DNA from: Mesorhizobium sp. B2-4-3
GTDB lineage: Bacteria; Pseudomonadota; Alphaproteobacteria; Rhizobiales; Rhizobiaceae
Direction: 5' to 3'
DNA: 64,000 bases
Assembly (NCBI RefSeq): GCF_006442815.1
Contig: NZ_VFVL01000026.1
Location: 27,852-91,851 of the forward strand
Position 1 is the stretch's first letter, and each line of letters begins with the position of its first letter. Positions 52,654-62,010 of this stretch are shown one piece after another. The position numbers were made by a program, and so were the translations under genes. The notes under the pieces are model-generated. The model was given only the letters and a program-made list of their open reading frames with translations, did no database searches and had not been told where the DNA came from.

Positions 52654-54081
52654 TTATTTCTTGGCGCCGCCGAGGCCGGTTCTGGTCATCTCGCCCCAGC
52701 CCTGGTTGCCGCGCAAGAATTGCCAGCAGCCCTTCACGCGCCAGAAATTGTTGAGCTGGCGGTAGCCGAAATTCTCGATCACGGCAGCGGCCGTCAGCAC
52801 GGCGAGGTCCCGGGCGCGGGGGAAGCGCTGCAGCTCGGCCTCCTCGAGGATCAGCGAGCAGACGCTGACGCAGACGCCATAGGTGAAGATGAGCGCGGTG
52901 AAGGCGAGCAGATATTCGGCCGAGAGGATGCCGAGCAGCCAGAAGGCCGGGATCAGGATATAGCCCAGCACTTCCGCCACCGGTCCCAGCACGTCGACGA
53001 TGAAGATGTGGCCGAAGCCGAGGAAGCCGACGCGGCCGTAGCGCGGGTTGAACAGCATCGAGCGGTAGCGGAAGAAGCATTCGAGCGCGCCGCGCTGCCA
53101 GCGCGAGCGTTGGCGGGCGAGCACGCTCAGCGTTTCCGGCGCCTCGGTCCAGCACACCGGCTCGGGGATGAACTGGATGCGGTATTTGCGCTTGTTGTCG
53201 CGCATATGGCGGTGCAGCTTGATGACGAGATCGAGGTCCTCGCCCATCGAGCCCTTGGTGAAGCCGCCCACCGCCACCACTTCAGCGCGACGGAACATGC
53301 CGAAGGCGCCGGACACCAGCATCAGCGTGTTGATGCTGCTCCAGGCGAGCCGCGCCATCAGGAAGGCGCGCAGATATTCGACCACCTGGAACAGAGGCAG
53401 CAGGCGGCGCGGCAGGTGGATCTCGCGCACCCTGCCCGCCTCGATCCGCGAACCGTTGGCGATGCGGATCGTGCCGCCCACGGCGATGGTGCGCTCGGGG
53501 TCGTCGATGAAGGGCTGGGCGGCGCGCATCAGCGCATCGGGCTCGAGGATGGAATCGCCGTCGATGACGCAGAACAGCGGCGCGCGGCAGACATTGATGC
53601 CGGCGTTCTGGGCATCGGCCTTGCCGCCGTTTTCCTTGTCGACCACGAACAGCCGCTCGGTCATCGGCGAGGAATAGAGGCCGCGGATCGGCTGGTGCGC
53701 CAACGCCTCCTCGTAGGGGCGGTGGAACTTCACCAGCCTGAAGGCCTCGATGAGGCGCAGCAAGGTGTCGTCCTTCGAGCCGTCATTTATGACGACAACC
53801 TCGAAATTCGGATATTCGAGCGCCAGCATCGAGTGCACGCTCTCGACGATGTTCAGCGCCTCGTTGTAGGCGGGCACCAAGAGCGCGATCGGCGGCGCGA
53901 CGTCGCCATAGCGCTGCCACAGCAACGCCGAGCGCGCCACCGGCGGGCGCTTGGACAGCGCGTAGCCGGCGACGACGAGCTGCAAGAGGTAGATCGTCGT
54001 CTGCGCCAGCCCCGCCCCGATGATGAACCAGGACAGGATGGTGGCGGCAAGAACGACCTCGTGGCTCCAGTCGGCGATCAT
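52654..54081 (-). CDS. Processive family 2 glycosyltransferase (polysaccharide synthase)
   Basis: A 475-residue inner-membrane GT2 enzyme. One helix precedes the catalytic domain (LAATILSWFIIGAGLAQTTIYLL) and several follow it. Catalytic motifs run in order: VPAYNEALNIVESV, VVVINDGSKDDT, the DxD-like IDGDS, GEDLDL and QRSRWQRG (Q-x2-RW), the sign of a processive synthase like cellulose or PNAG synthases. ATG 54081 overlaps the HEAT-protein stop by four bases. The polymer is unknown. The synthase is the last gene of the RR/YaiO/HEAT/GT2 operon. Confidence 0.92.
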   Translation of the reverse strand: MIADWSHEVVLAATILSWFIIGAGLAQTTIYLLQLVVAGYALSKRPPVARSALLWQRYGDVAPPIALLVPAYNEALNIVESVHSMLALEYPNFEVVVINDGSKDDTLLRLIEAFRLVKFHRPYEEALAHQPIRGLYSSPMTERLFVVDKENGGKADAQNAGINVCRAPLFCVIDGDSILEPDALMRAAQPFIDDPERTIAVGGTIRIANGSRIEAGRVREIHLPRRLLPLFQVVEYLRAFLMARLAWSSINTLMLVSGAFGMFRRAEVVAVGGFTKGSMGEDLDLVIKLHRHMRDNKRKYRIQFIPEPVCWTEAPETLSVLARQRSRWQRGALECFFRYRSMLFNPRYGRVGFLGFGHIFIVDVLGPVAEVLGYILIPAFWLLGILSAEYLLAFTALIFTYGVCVSVCSLILEEAELQRFPRARDLAVLTAAAVIENFGYRQLNNFWRVKGCWQFLRGNQGWGEMTRTGLGGAKK

Positions 54082-55115
54082 AGGGCCGGTCCCTCGGCAA
54101 GGATGAGCGAGGCGGTGCGCTGGCTGCGCGACACCTCGGCGGAAGCGATCTCGCGCAGCAGCCGCTCCCCCGGCTGGCCGAAGGAGCGCAGCGCGTTGGC
54201 GGCGGCATAGCGCACGGTCCAGACCTCGTCGTCCATCAGCGTGGAGAGCGGTGCCGCGAGCTCGGGCAGGCCGAGGCGGCCCGCGGACTCGGCGGCGGCG
54301 GCGCGCACGTCCCAGTCGTCGTTTTCCATGGCGCGCTTGAGGATGGCGAGCGCCTGGGCGTGCCCCGTCAGGCCGAGCGCCCGCAGCGCGGCGGCGGCAA
54401 CCTCGGGCGCGGCATCGCCGGCGAGGCCGGCGAAGAAATCGGCGAAGCCGAAGCCGCCGGCCCGCGCCAGCGCGTCGATCGCGGCCGCCCTGATGAGGGG
54501 CGAGGCGTCGACGCGCGATGCGTGGACCGCAAGCTCGTTGAAGCGCGAGCGCGGAAAGCGCCTGAACAGCTCGATCAGGCGCCGCGAGCGCTGCCCGGCC
54601 ACGCCGATAAAGTCCAGCGCGGTGCCGAGCAGCGGCAGGCTGCCGAGATCGCAGAGCGCGATGGCCGCGGCGATCCTGACTTCGCGCGAGCGGTCCTGGG
54701 CGAGTGCTGCAAGCAGGCTGGCCGACGCATCGTCCGAAGCCAGCGCCGCCAGCATCTCGGCGGCGTGGATGCGTTCGGCGACGTTGCCTTTCCGCAACTG
54801 CCTGCCGATACGGGCCGGCAGGCCGCATTCGTTGAAGGCGACAAGCACGTCGTCCCTCTCTTCGCCGCGCAGCAGCGCAATGAACTCGAAGCCGGCGTCG
54901 ATCGCGATGCCGGCCGGCACGCCAAGCACCGTCGTCTTCAACGCCTCGCGATCGCGGTTTTCGGTGAAGGCGATCAGGGCGGTCAGAATCTGGCGCCGCT
55001 GGTCGGCCGTCGCCCTGCCCCGGCGCTCCTGCAGCACGCGGCGCGCGATCAGGAACAGCATGATCACCAGGGAAAGCGCGCTGAGCAGTATCGACAGGTC
55101 CCAGATGTACCACAT
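54078..55115 (-). CDS. HEAT-repeat protein with N-terminal membrane anchor
   Basis: A 345-residue protein. One hydrophobic helix (LSILLSALSLVIMLFLIARRVL) anchors it, and the remainder is a series of HEAT-like helical repeats (AERIHAAEMLAALASDDASASLLAALAQDRSREVRIAAAIALCDLG; WDVRAAAAESAGRLGLPELAAPLSTLMDDEVWTVRYAAANALRSFG). Such proteins form scaffolds. It lies between the YaiO-barrel and the synthase in one operon, with a 2-bp gap on one side and a 4-bp overlap on the other, so it likely positions or regulates the synthase. Confidence 0.88.
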   Translation of the reverse strand: MWYIWDLSILLSALSLVIMLFLIARRVLQERRGRATADQRRQILTALIAFTENRDREALKTTVLGVPAGIAIDAGFEFIALLRGEERDDVLVAFNECGLPARIGRQLRKGNVAERIHAAEMLAALASDDASASLLAALAQDRSREVRIAAAIALCDLGSLPLLGTALDFIGVAGQRSRRLIELFRRFPRSRFNELAVHASRVDASPLIRAAAIDALARAGGFGFADFFAGLAGDAAPEVAAAALRALGLTGHAQALAILKRAMENDDWDVRAAAAESAGRLGLPELAAPLSTLMDDEVWTVRYAAANALRSFGQPGERLLREIASAEVSRSQRTASLILAEGPAL

Positions 55116-55117
55116 GG

Positions 55118-56869
55118 TCAGAACCGCGCCGTCAGGCCGAGGCCGAATATGTTGCGGTCGAAGGTCGGGCGTTCTTCATGCGCGACGCTGGCGCGCAGCG
55201 TCAGCGGATCGCTGACGTCGAAGGAAAGACCGCCGAAGACGGTGCGCGTCGGCACCAGCGCGCCGTCGTCGATCTCGGGGGCGTCGGCATAGCCGGCGAA
55301 GACGTTGAGACGCTCCGTCACCGCGAGGTCGGCGCGAAGCACATAGCCGTCGGCGCGCGTGCCGGTGTCGTCCTCGGCATGCACCCAGCGGGCGGAAAGC
55401 CCCAGGCGGCCGTCGAGGACATAGCCCTGGATCCAGGGCTGGATGCTGGTGACGCTGGTGTCGGCGAAATCGTCGTAGCGGGCATCGATGTTGAGCGAGA
55501 GCGGGCCGAACGCATTTGCCGGCGCCACGACCTGCCAGGACGCGCCGGCGCCGATCGAATAGCGCGCCAGGAAGTCGGCGTCCGGCGTCACTGCCGCGAG
55601 CGCATAGGCGGAGAAGGCCGGCGTCAAGACCTGGTCGATGCGGCCCTCGATCTGCACGTCGGTGCGGCCGAAGCGGGTCGCCAGCCGGGTGTGGCCGGAA
55701 ATCGTCGTGCGTGGCGACAGCCGATAAGCGAGGCCGGCCGAGCTGTCGGTCCAGTCGCCCAGCCCATTGGTGAGGTCGCTCACCTCGCTGCCGAGATCGA
55801 GCCGCCATTTGCGCGGCGGCGGCACGGCCAGCCTCTGCTCGATGTCGGCGGAGCCCGGCTCGATGGCGAGCGCCTGGGTGTAGGCCTGCCGTGCGGCCTC
55901 GTCGTCGCCCTCGGCGCGGCGCACGTCGCCGATCCCCACCAGCGCCTCGGCATTCTTCGGCTCAAGCGCAAGCACGCGCTGGAACGACTGCCCGGCCCGC
56001 CTATTGTCGCCCTCGAGCAGGGCGATCCTGCCATCGAGATCGAGCGCCTCGGCATTGTCCGGCGCGCTCGCCAGCGCCTCGTCGATCAGCGCACGGGCGC
56101 GCGGCGTGTCGCCCTGCCAGATCGCCAGGCGCACCTTGCCCAGCCTGGCATCGAGAAGGCCGGGCCTGATGGCCAGCGCCCGGTCGAAGAAATGCCCGGC
56201 TTCGTCGAAGCGCTGGCTGGAACCGACGACAAGGCCAAGCGCGACCAGGATGTCGGTGTTTTTCGGCGACAGCTCCAGGGCGCGGCGATAGACCTTTTCC
56301 GCTTCAGGCAGCTTGCCTGCTTCGCGCAGGCGCCTGCCCTCTTCCATCAGACCGGAGACGCGATCGGGCCGGCGATGCGGTTTCTTCACCGCCGCCGGCG
56401 CTACGCGAGCAGATTTCGGCTTGCTGGCGGCCGGCTGTTTCGCCTTGCGGATGTTCTCGACAAGCGCTGCGGCGTCGGCATTGGCCGGGTCGGCCTTGGC
56501 GACGGTTTCGGCGAGCGGCAGCGCGGCGTCCAGGTTGCCGGAGCGGAACTCGACCTCGGCCATGCCGAAGGAGGCATCCCGGTAAGTCGGGGCAATCGAA
56601 AGGGCCTTGGAAAAGGCATCGCGCGCCGCTTGAAGGTCGTTGCGGCCGAGCTCGGCGAAGCCAAGCTGGACCAGCGCGTCGGCATCGTCGGGCTTGAGCG
56701 CCAGCGCGCGCTTCAAGAGGTCGGCGGCCTCGTCGAAATGCTGCGCCTGCCTTGCCTTCACGGCCGAGGCGTAGAGCTCGTCGACCGTCTGCGCCAGCGC
56801 CGCGTGCGGAGCGGCGGCGACGGCCAGGATCAGGCATGCGGCAAGGCTCAAGCGCCGCCCGCGCCGCAT
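55118..56869 (-). CDS. TPR-repeat outer-membrane protein with YaiO-type beta-barrel
   Basis: A 583-residue exported protein. The signal peptide (LAACLILAVAAAPHAALA) is followed by TPR repeats in residues about 30-340 and a C-terminal YaiO-like barrel (KWRLDLGSEVSDLTNGLGDWTDSSAGLAYRLSPRT, SVAHEERPTFDRNIFGLGLTARF ending in a terminal F). This domain order matches polysaccharide export proteins such as PgaA/BcsC types, where the TPR region binds the nascent chain and the barrel is the exit. It overlaps the upstream response regulator by one base (TGATG). Confidence 0.9.
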   Translation of the reverse strand: MRRGRRLSLAACLILAVAAAPHAALAQTVDELYASAVKARQAQHFDEAADLLKRALALKPDDADALVQLGFAELGRNDLQAARDAFSKALSIAPTYRDASFGMAEVEFRSGNLDAALPLAETVAKADPANADAAALVENIRKAKQPAASKPKSARVAPAAVKKPHRRPDRVSGLMEEGRRLREAGKLPEAEKVYRRALELSPKNTDILVALGLVVGSSQRFDEAGHFFDRALAIRPGLLDARLGKVRLAIWQGDTPRARALIDEALASAPDNAEALDLDGRIALLEGDNRRAGQSFQRVLALEPKNAEALVGIGDVRRAEGDDEAARQAYTQALAIEPGSADIEQRLAVPPPRKWRLDLGSEVSDLTNGLGDWTDSSAGLAYRLSPRTTISGHTRLATRFGRTDVQIEGRIDQVLTPAFSAYALAAVTPDADFLARYSIGAGASWQVVAPANAFGPLSLNIDARYDDFADTSVTSIQPWIQGYVLDGRLGLSARWVHAEDDTGTRADGYVLRADLAVTERLNVFAGYADAPEIDDGALVPTRTVFGGLSFDVSDPLTLRASVAHEERPTFDRNIFGLGLTARF

Positions 56870-57261
56870 CAGCGCTTCCCGCCCTTGCGCGCGATCAGCC
56901 GCGCGAGCCTGGCCAGCAGTTCCTCGGGGATGAATGGCTTCACCAGATAGTCGTCGGCCCCCTTGTCCAGGGCCGAGACGATGTCCTTTTCGCCCTTGCG
57001 GGCAGTCAGCATGACCACCGGTATTTCAGACAGGGCCGGGTCGCCCTTGATGCGGGCCAGCACCTCCAGGCCGTCAGCCTTCGGCATCATCGCGTCGAGC
57101 ACGACGACGTCGGGAGCGTCCCGCCGCACCTTCTCGAGCGCCTCCGCCCCGTCGACGGCCTTGACGACCTCGTATCCCTTCGCCTTCAACCTGAATTCCA
57201 TCAGCTCGAGCAACAAGGGATCGTCGTCGCAGATCAGAATTCTCGCCTTCGCTCCATCCAC
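56869..57261 (-). CDS. Single-domain response regulator (polysaccharide operon)
   Basis: A 130-residue stand-alone receiver. It contains the acidic pocket CDDD (12-14), the phospho-acceptor D56 in VVVLDAMMP, the switch threonine in VVMLTAR and K108 in LVKPF. There is no output domain, so it works through protein contacts, either as a phosphorelay intermediate or by binding synthase components. It is the first gene of the polysaccharide operon and is translationally coupled to the YaiO gene. Confidence 0.93.
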   Translation of the reverse strand: MDGAKARILICDDDPLLLELMEFRLKAKGYEVVKAVDGAEALEKVRRDAPDVVVLDAMMPKADGLEVLARIKGDPALSEIPVVMLTARKGEKDIVSALDKGADDYLVKPFIPEELLARLARLIARKGGKR

Positions 57262-57517
57262 CAGTCATGCTCCGGTTTACGCCTCGTGCCCCCCGGAGAG
57301 TAACCGACCCATGAACCGACATCCGCCAACGCGGTCCATGAACCAAGCCCGCGCGGCCACCGCGCCGACCAATGCCGCGCAAATCATAGACAAGCCGATT
57401 CGCGACGGCCGCATTTCGATGCAATCAGTAGATGAATATCGGCGCATGGTATAGGAGGCGTAAACACCAGGCCGGCGCTTGCCGACAAGCTTCCCGCCGC
57501 TGCACGCGCCCTCCCGG

Positions 57518-57910
57518 CTAGGCCTCCGGGCCGCCGGCGCGCGATGCAAGCAGCCTCTTCGCCTCGCCGGCGAGCGCCAGCGGGTCGAAGGGCTTCGCGA
57601 TAACGCCCACCGCTCCCATGGCGAGATAGCGCTCGACCTCGTGCGTCTGGGTGCGCGCCGTGATGAACGCCACCGGTATCGTCGCCGTCGACGGCGATTC
57701 GGCCAGGCGCTTCAGCGTCTCCGGCCCGTCCATGTCCGGCATCATCACGTCGAGCAGGATGAGGTCGGGCAGCCATGCCGCCGCATCGACCAGCGCCGCC
57801 GCGCCCGAAGAGCAGGACCGCACTTCGAACTCCGGCTCGAGATCGAGCGACATCTGGGCGATTTCGCGGATGTCGTCCTCGTCGTCGACATAAAGGATCC
57901 TTGCCGGCAT
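57518..57910 (-). CDS. Single-domain response regulator (sensor operon)
   Basis: A 130-residue receiver: YVDDEDD (metal pocket), D54 in LILLDVMMPDMDG, FITAR and AKPFDP. ATG 57910 sits five bases past the hybrid-kinase stop, so it is co-transcribed with the kinase. It has no output domain and is a likely phosphorylation target of that kinase, possibly through the nearby Hpt protein. The 256-bp spacer to the next response regulator shows no gene. Confidence 0.92.
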   Translation of the reverse strand: MPARILYVDDEDDIREIAQMSLDLEPEFEVRSCSSGAAALVDAAAWLPDLILLDVMMPDMDGPETLKRLAESPSTATIPVAFITARTQTHEVERYLAMGAVGVIAKPFDPLALAGEAKRLLASRAGGPEA

Positions 57911-57915
57911 AAATA

Positions 57916-60348
57916 TCACTCCCTGGCTTGCGCGGAGGCGTCGCGGGTCGAAACCAGCATGTTCCTGACCAGCCTTGCGACATCGATCTCCGACGCCTTG
58001 GTCTTGGTCATGATCGCCTGCACGCGATCGCCCAGCTTGTCGTCCAGCTCGGCCGCGGAAAACACGATGACCCCTGTTTCGAGCGGCAGATCGGTCAGCA
58101 GGTCCAGTCCCGATCCGTCGGGGAGCGCGATGTCCAGGATGACAAGATCGAAACGATGGTTCGCGATCGCCTGCTGCGCGTCCTTCAGCGTTTTCGCCGA
58201 GGTGATCGAGACGCCCGAACCCAGGCCCTCCGACATCACGGCAAGCACGCCCTCGTCGTCCTCGACATGCAGAATCCGCGGTTTCGGCTCGACCCTGCGG
58301 CCGACGATCTTGGCGAGAGCGGCGTGCAGCCGCTTCGAATCCACCGGCTTTTCCAGCCAGTCGACGATGCCGACAGCGGTGCCGTTCAGCGAGCGCCTGG
58401 CCTCGTCGGCGACGGCGGAGATGACGATGACCGCAATGTCGGAATTCACCGGTGACGCCCTGATGTCGTGGAAGAGCTTGATGCCGGACTCCCCCGCCAG
58501 CTTGATGTCGAGCGTCAGCGCCACGTAATCGCGGGAGGCCAGCAGAGCCTTGGCGGTGCCGATGTCGGGGGCGACGTCGCTGGAAAAGCCTTCCGCGTCG
58601 AGAAGCGCGGCGATCACCGCGGCGACGTCGGGCTCGTCCTCGCAAATCAGGACGCGCAGGCGGCCATCGCGCTTGCGCGACCGGCGCTCGACAAAGACCG
58701 GTTTTTCCTCCTGCCTGTGCGCTTCGGCCAGGTCGACGTGAAACGACGTTCCCTTGCCTTCCTCCGTCTCGAAGGAAACGGCGCCGCCCAGCTTTTCGAC
58801 AATGGTCTTGACGATGCTCAAGCCGAGGCCCGTGCCTCCCTTCCTGCGTGTGCTGGACGCGTCGGCCTGCTCGAACTTGCCGAATATGCGGCTGCGGAAC
58901 GCTTCGGGAATGCCGGCGCCCTGATCGATCACGGAGATGCGCAGCATGTCGCTGTCGCGGCGCTGCAGCTTCACCATCACGGTGCCGCCGTGATCGGAGA
59001 ACTTGATCGCGTTCGACAGGAGGTTCGCCATCACCTGGTGCAGGCGGTCGGGGTCGATATTGGCCTCGGCGCGCGGCGCATCGTCGACCAGGACGATGCG
59101 GATCCTGCTCTCGGCCATGTAATTTGAACTGGCGGCGATGGCCTGCTCCAGGACCGGGCGCAGCGGCATCTGCTTGATCTTGAAGCTGATCATGCCCGAT
59201 TCGATCTTCTCTATGTCGAGGATATCGTTGATGAGAAGAACCAGCCTCTCGCTGTTGTTGTGGGCGATGTTGACGAGATTGGCGGCCTTGGCCGGCAATT
59301 CGCCCGCGACGCCCGCCGCGATCAGGCCGAGCGAGCCGCGGATCGACGTCAGCGGCGTGCGCAGCTCATGGCTGACCGTCGAGATGAAGTCGTTCTTGAG
59401 CTGGGCGTTGCGTTTCTGCTCGGTGATGTCGCGGTTGTAGGTGATAACGCCGACGATCTTGCCGGTCTCGTCGCGGAAGGGTGCCTTCAAGGTGTAGAGC
59501 CAGCCCTGGCTGCCATCCGGGAAAAGTGCCGGCTGATCGAGGCGCGACGTCTGCCCGGCCTCCAGCGCGCCCATCTCATCCTGCCTGAAGCGCTCGGCCA
59601 CGTCCTTCGGATAGAACTCGAAATCCGTCTTGCCGATAAGGTCCTCGGCCGAGGCGGCGCGCATCATTTCGGCGGTGGCCGGGTTTGCAACGACAAAGCG
59701 GCCGGCGGCATCCTTCACATTAAGGCAATCCGGCAGCTCGCGGACCATGGCACGGTAGATCATGTTCGACATGGCGAGATCGCGGCGCCGCTGCTGCCGG
59801 TCGAGCAGCACGCCGATGATGAAGGTGCCGAGGAATCGGAACACCAGAGACGGAAGCGTGCTCTGCTGAACGAAGCCGGTGAGAACCTGCTGCGGGATGA
59901 CCACAAGCATGATCAGCCCGGTGAGCGCCACCGTCACGCCGAGGCCGAGTATATCGAGCATGGTGCGCGAGCGGACCGCGACGACGTGATGCCACGCCAG
60001 CCCGACGACGGCGGTGATCAGGATACTCATGGCCCCGACATTCGCGCCCTGCCCGCCAAGATAGACGCGATAGGCAATGGAGCCGGCGGTTGCGATGAAC
60101 ATTGCCGGCCATCCGCCGAAAAAGGCGGCCGCGGCGATAAAGGCGGCACGCAGGTCGACCACGAAGCCGGAGACGTTGAGCGCCGTCGCCATGGAAATGA
60201 TCGCGCCGCCGCACATGACCGCGCCCAGAATCAGCGACTGCATCAACCGCGGCAGGCGCCCGGTGAAATCCGCCACGAGGTCCCAGGCGACGACGAGGAT
60301 CGAGACGAGGGCAAGATTGCCCAGGAGTGAGCGCCAGATCTCGGTCAT
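57916..60348 (-). CDS. Hybrid sensor histidine kinase with two receiver domains
   Basis: An 810-residue membrane kinase. Residues about 1-195 hold six or seven helices of the 5TM-5TMR_LYT (LytS-like) type. A PAS domain (about 205-320, LKAPFRDETGKIVGVITYNRDIT), HisKA with FISTVSHELRTPLTS, and HATPase_c (NLLSNAIKFS, GAGIPEAFRSRIFGKFEQ, GTGLGLSIVK) follow. Two receivers close the chain, with phospho-acceptor aspartates in ALTLDIKLAG and LVILDIALPDGSG. No Hpt domain is present, so a separate Hpt protein is needed to complete a relay; one lies at 52297. A response regulator follows by five bases. Confidence 0.94.
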   Translation of the reverse strand: MTEIWRSLLGNLALVSILVVAWDLVADFTGRLPRLMQSLILGAVMCGGAIISMATALNVSGFVVDLRAAFIAAAAFFGGWPAMFIATAGSIAYRVYLGGQGANVGAMSILITAVVGLAWHHVVAVRSRTMLDILGLGVTVALTGLIMLVVIPQQVLTGFVQQSTLPSLVFRFLGTFIIGVLLDRQQRRRDLAMSNMIYRAMVRELPDCLNVKDAAGRFVVANPATAEMMRAASAEDLIGKTDFEFYPKDVAERFRQDEMGALEAGQTSRLDQPALFPDGSQGWLYTLKAPFRDETGKIVGVITYNRDITEQKRNAQLKNDFISTVSHELRTPLTSIRGSLGLIAAGVAGELPAKAANLVNIAHNNSERLVLLINDILDIEKIESGMISFKIKQMPLRPVLEQAIAASSNYMAESRIRIVLVDDAPRAEANIDPDRLHQVMANLLSNAIKFSDHGGTVMVKLQRRDSDMLRISVIDQGAGIPEAFRSRIFGKFEQADASSTRRKGGTGLGLSIVKTIVEKLGGAVSFETEEGKGTSFHVDLAEAHRQEEKPVFVERRSRKRDGRLRVLICEDEPDVAAVIAALLDAEGFSSDVAPDIGTAKALLASRDYVALTLDIKLAGESGIKLFHDIRASPVNSDIAVIVISAVADEARRSLNGTAVGIVDWLEKPVDSKRLHAALAKIVGRRVEPKPRILHVEDDEGVLAVMSEGLGSGVSITSAKTLKDAQQAIANHRFDLVILDIALPDGSGLDLLTDLPLETGVIVFSAAELDDKLGDRVQAIMTKTKASEIDVARLVRNMLVSTRDASAQARE

Positions 60349-60583
60349 GACTTTCCAGCTCCTTTTTCCCGATAGATACCGGCAAAACCTATCCGAGGTC
60401 TAAAGGGTCCTGCGCATCGACCCCCGCTGGAGTGATTGCAGCGGTCCGGCTGGCCATTTTTGGGAGCATCGCCTGTTTGTGCCTGTCGTTGCGGCAGTTT
60501 GCCCATGGGTGTGGCATTTCTGCCACCACAAATTTCAACAACCTCTGCTAGAACCTCGTCGGGTTTAATTGGGGTTATGGGCT

Positions 60584-61858
60584 ATGCTTACTCGCTTTTC
60601 CGCGAAATCTGTTTTGTTAGGCGCCGTTTCGGTCGTCGCTTTGATGTCGGCCGCGCATGCCGCCGACGTGGTCCAGGAGCAGGCGGCTCCCGGTTTCAAC
60701 TGGAGCGGCGTCTATGTCGGCTTCGGCGTCGGCGCCGGCGCAACCGTTCACCAGCTCAGCGTTCCTGGCGTGAGCTTCAACGGCATCGGCGGCAATGGCG
60801 TGTTCGGCGAACTGTCGGCCGGCTATGACTACATGGTCAGCGAACGCTTCCTGCTCGGCGGCTTCATCGACGCCCACTACGGCAATATCGGACCGTCGCT
60901 GAGCGCGTCCGGTTTTCTCGACGCTGACCTCCAGAACGTCTACGGCTTCGATGCCGGCTTGCGCGCGGGCTATCTGCTGAACCCGAGCACCTTGGGCTAT
61001 GTGCTCGGCGGCTATGGCTGGCAGCATTTCAAGCTTGACGGGTCGCTCGGCGGCGGCGGGTTCAGCTTCACCCAGAATCGCAGCGGCTATGTGCTTGGCG
61101 TCGGCATGGAGACGGTCCTTCGCGGCAACTGGACGCTGAAGACCGAGTATCGCTACGCAGACTATGGCGACAAGTCGGTGCTCGACCTGGGTGGCGCGTC
61201 GCTGAACATCGAGCCGTCGACCCACACTTTCCTCATCGGCGCCAACTACCGGTTCAACGCCCAGGATGGCGGTGGAGCCTCGTTTGCCGCGCCGACCTAC
61301 AACTGGACCGGTTTCTATGTCGGCGGCGCCCTCGGCGCAGGCGCCCAGGTGCATGACCTTTCGATTACGGGAGGTGAGTTGGACGGCATCGGCGGCGAAG
61401 GCGTGTTCGGCGAGGCCAGCGTCGGCTACGATCAGGACTTCGGCGCCTGGGTGGCCGGCGTTCAGTTCGACGCGCGGTACTCCGGCATCCGCTCCAAGCT
61501 CGATCTCGGCCCGCTCTCGATCAAGGGCGACGCCGATTATGGCTTCGACGCACTGGCGCGTATCGGCGCGAAGGTCAACGAATCGACGCTGGCCTATGTC
61601 ATTGGCGGTTACAGCTGGCAGCACTTCAACCTGCATGGCTCGGTCGCAGGCGGTGGCAGCGGCGATATCTTTGATTGGGGCTCCAGCGGCTTCTCGATCG
61701 GCGGCGGCCTCGAAACTGCCGTTTCCAACAACATGACGGTCGGTCTCGAATATCGCTATTCCCAGTACCAGAAGGAAGACTTCGGCTCCGGCGGCTTCCT
61801 CGAAGACACCCCGCGGATCCAGACGGTCCGCGTTGGCGCCAAGTACAAGTTCAACTAA
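60584..61858 (+). CDS. Outer-membrane beta-barrel protein with tandem barrel domains
   Basis: A 424-residue Omp25/RopB-like protein with a signal peptide (SVLLGAVSVVALMSAAHAADV). Two copies of the same barrel unit follow: FNWSGVYVGFGVGAGATVHQLSV to GANYRFN (about 40-225) and YNWTGFYVGGALGAGAQVHDLSI to KYKFN (about 240-424). Both copies contain GIGG-GVFGE and GYGWQHF/GYSWQHF blocks. Single-unit proteins are usually about 200-280 residues, so this is an internal duplication. The chain ends with a C-terminal KFN, the barrel-assembly-type terminus. A rho-independent terminator follows. Confidence 0.92.
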   Translation: MLTRFSAKSVLLGAVSVVALMSAAHAADVVQEQAAPGFNWSGVYVGFGVGAGATVHQLSVPGVSFNGIGGNGVFGELSAGYDYMVSERFLLGGFIDAHYGNIGPSLSASGFLDADLQNVYGFDAGLRAGYLLNPSTLGYVLGGYGWQHFKLDGSLGGGGFSFTQNRSGYVLGVGMETVLRGNWTLKTEYRYADYGDKSVLDLGGASLNIEPSTHTFLIGANYRFNAQDGGGASFAAPTYNWTGFYVGGALGAGAQVHDLSITGGELDGIGGEGVFGEASVGYDQDFGAWVAGVQFDARYSGIRSKLDLGPLSIKGDADYGFDALARIGAKVNESTLAYVIGGYSWQHFNLHGSVAGGGSGDIFDWGSSGFSIGGGLETAVSNNMTVGLEYRYSQYQKEDFGSGGFLEDTPRIQTVRVGAKYKFN

Positions 61859-61884
61859 GCAAAGGCCTCCAGCCAAAGCAAAAG

Positions 61885-61914
61885 AAAGCCCGCCGAATCG
61901 CGGGCTTTTTCTTT
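61885..61914 (+). terminator. Rho-independent terminator after the outer-membrane protein gene
   Basis: AAAGCCCGC / GCGGGCTTT stem with loop CGAATC followed by TTTTTC. It ends the single-gene unit. Confidence 0.92.
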
Positions 61915-61950
61915 GTGAGTCGCTTTGCTGAGGGTTTTCCTCGCCCTAGA

Positions 61951-61994
61951 GCAATTCCAGGAAAAGTGCGCAGCGGTTTTCCGTCCGGAATTGC
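61951..61994. repeat. Palindromic repeat (GCAATTCC type)
   Basis: Arms GCAATTCC and GGAATTGC with inner GGAAAA / TTTTCC. A second palindrome follows immediately, the paired arrangement also seen at 36254-36367. Confidence 0.8.
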
Positions 61995-62010
61995 GTAAAA
62001 ACAAATACTT

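Noticed and set aside
52654..55113. A single 819-codon HEAT-glycosyltransferase fusion
   Set aside because: The upstream part is out of frame with the HEAT gene, which is open on its own from 55115 to 54078. The two overlap by ATGA.
55178..56950. A 590-codon plus-strand open frame opposite the YaiO protein
   Set aside because: The minus strand holds the signal peptide, TPR and barrel; the plus frame is a GC-skew artefact.
57518..58645. An extended response regulator of 375 codons
   Set aside because: The added N terminus is the shadow of the kinase receiver domains; the receiver proper starts at ATG 57910.
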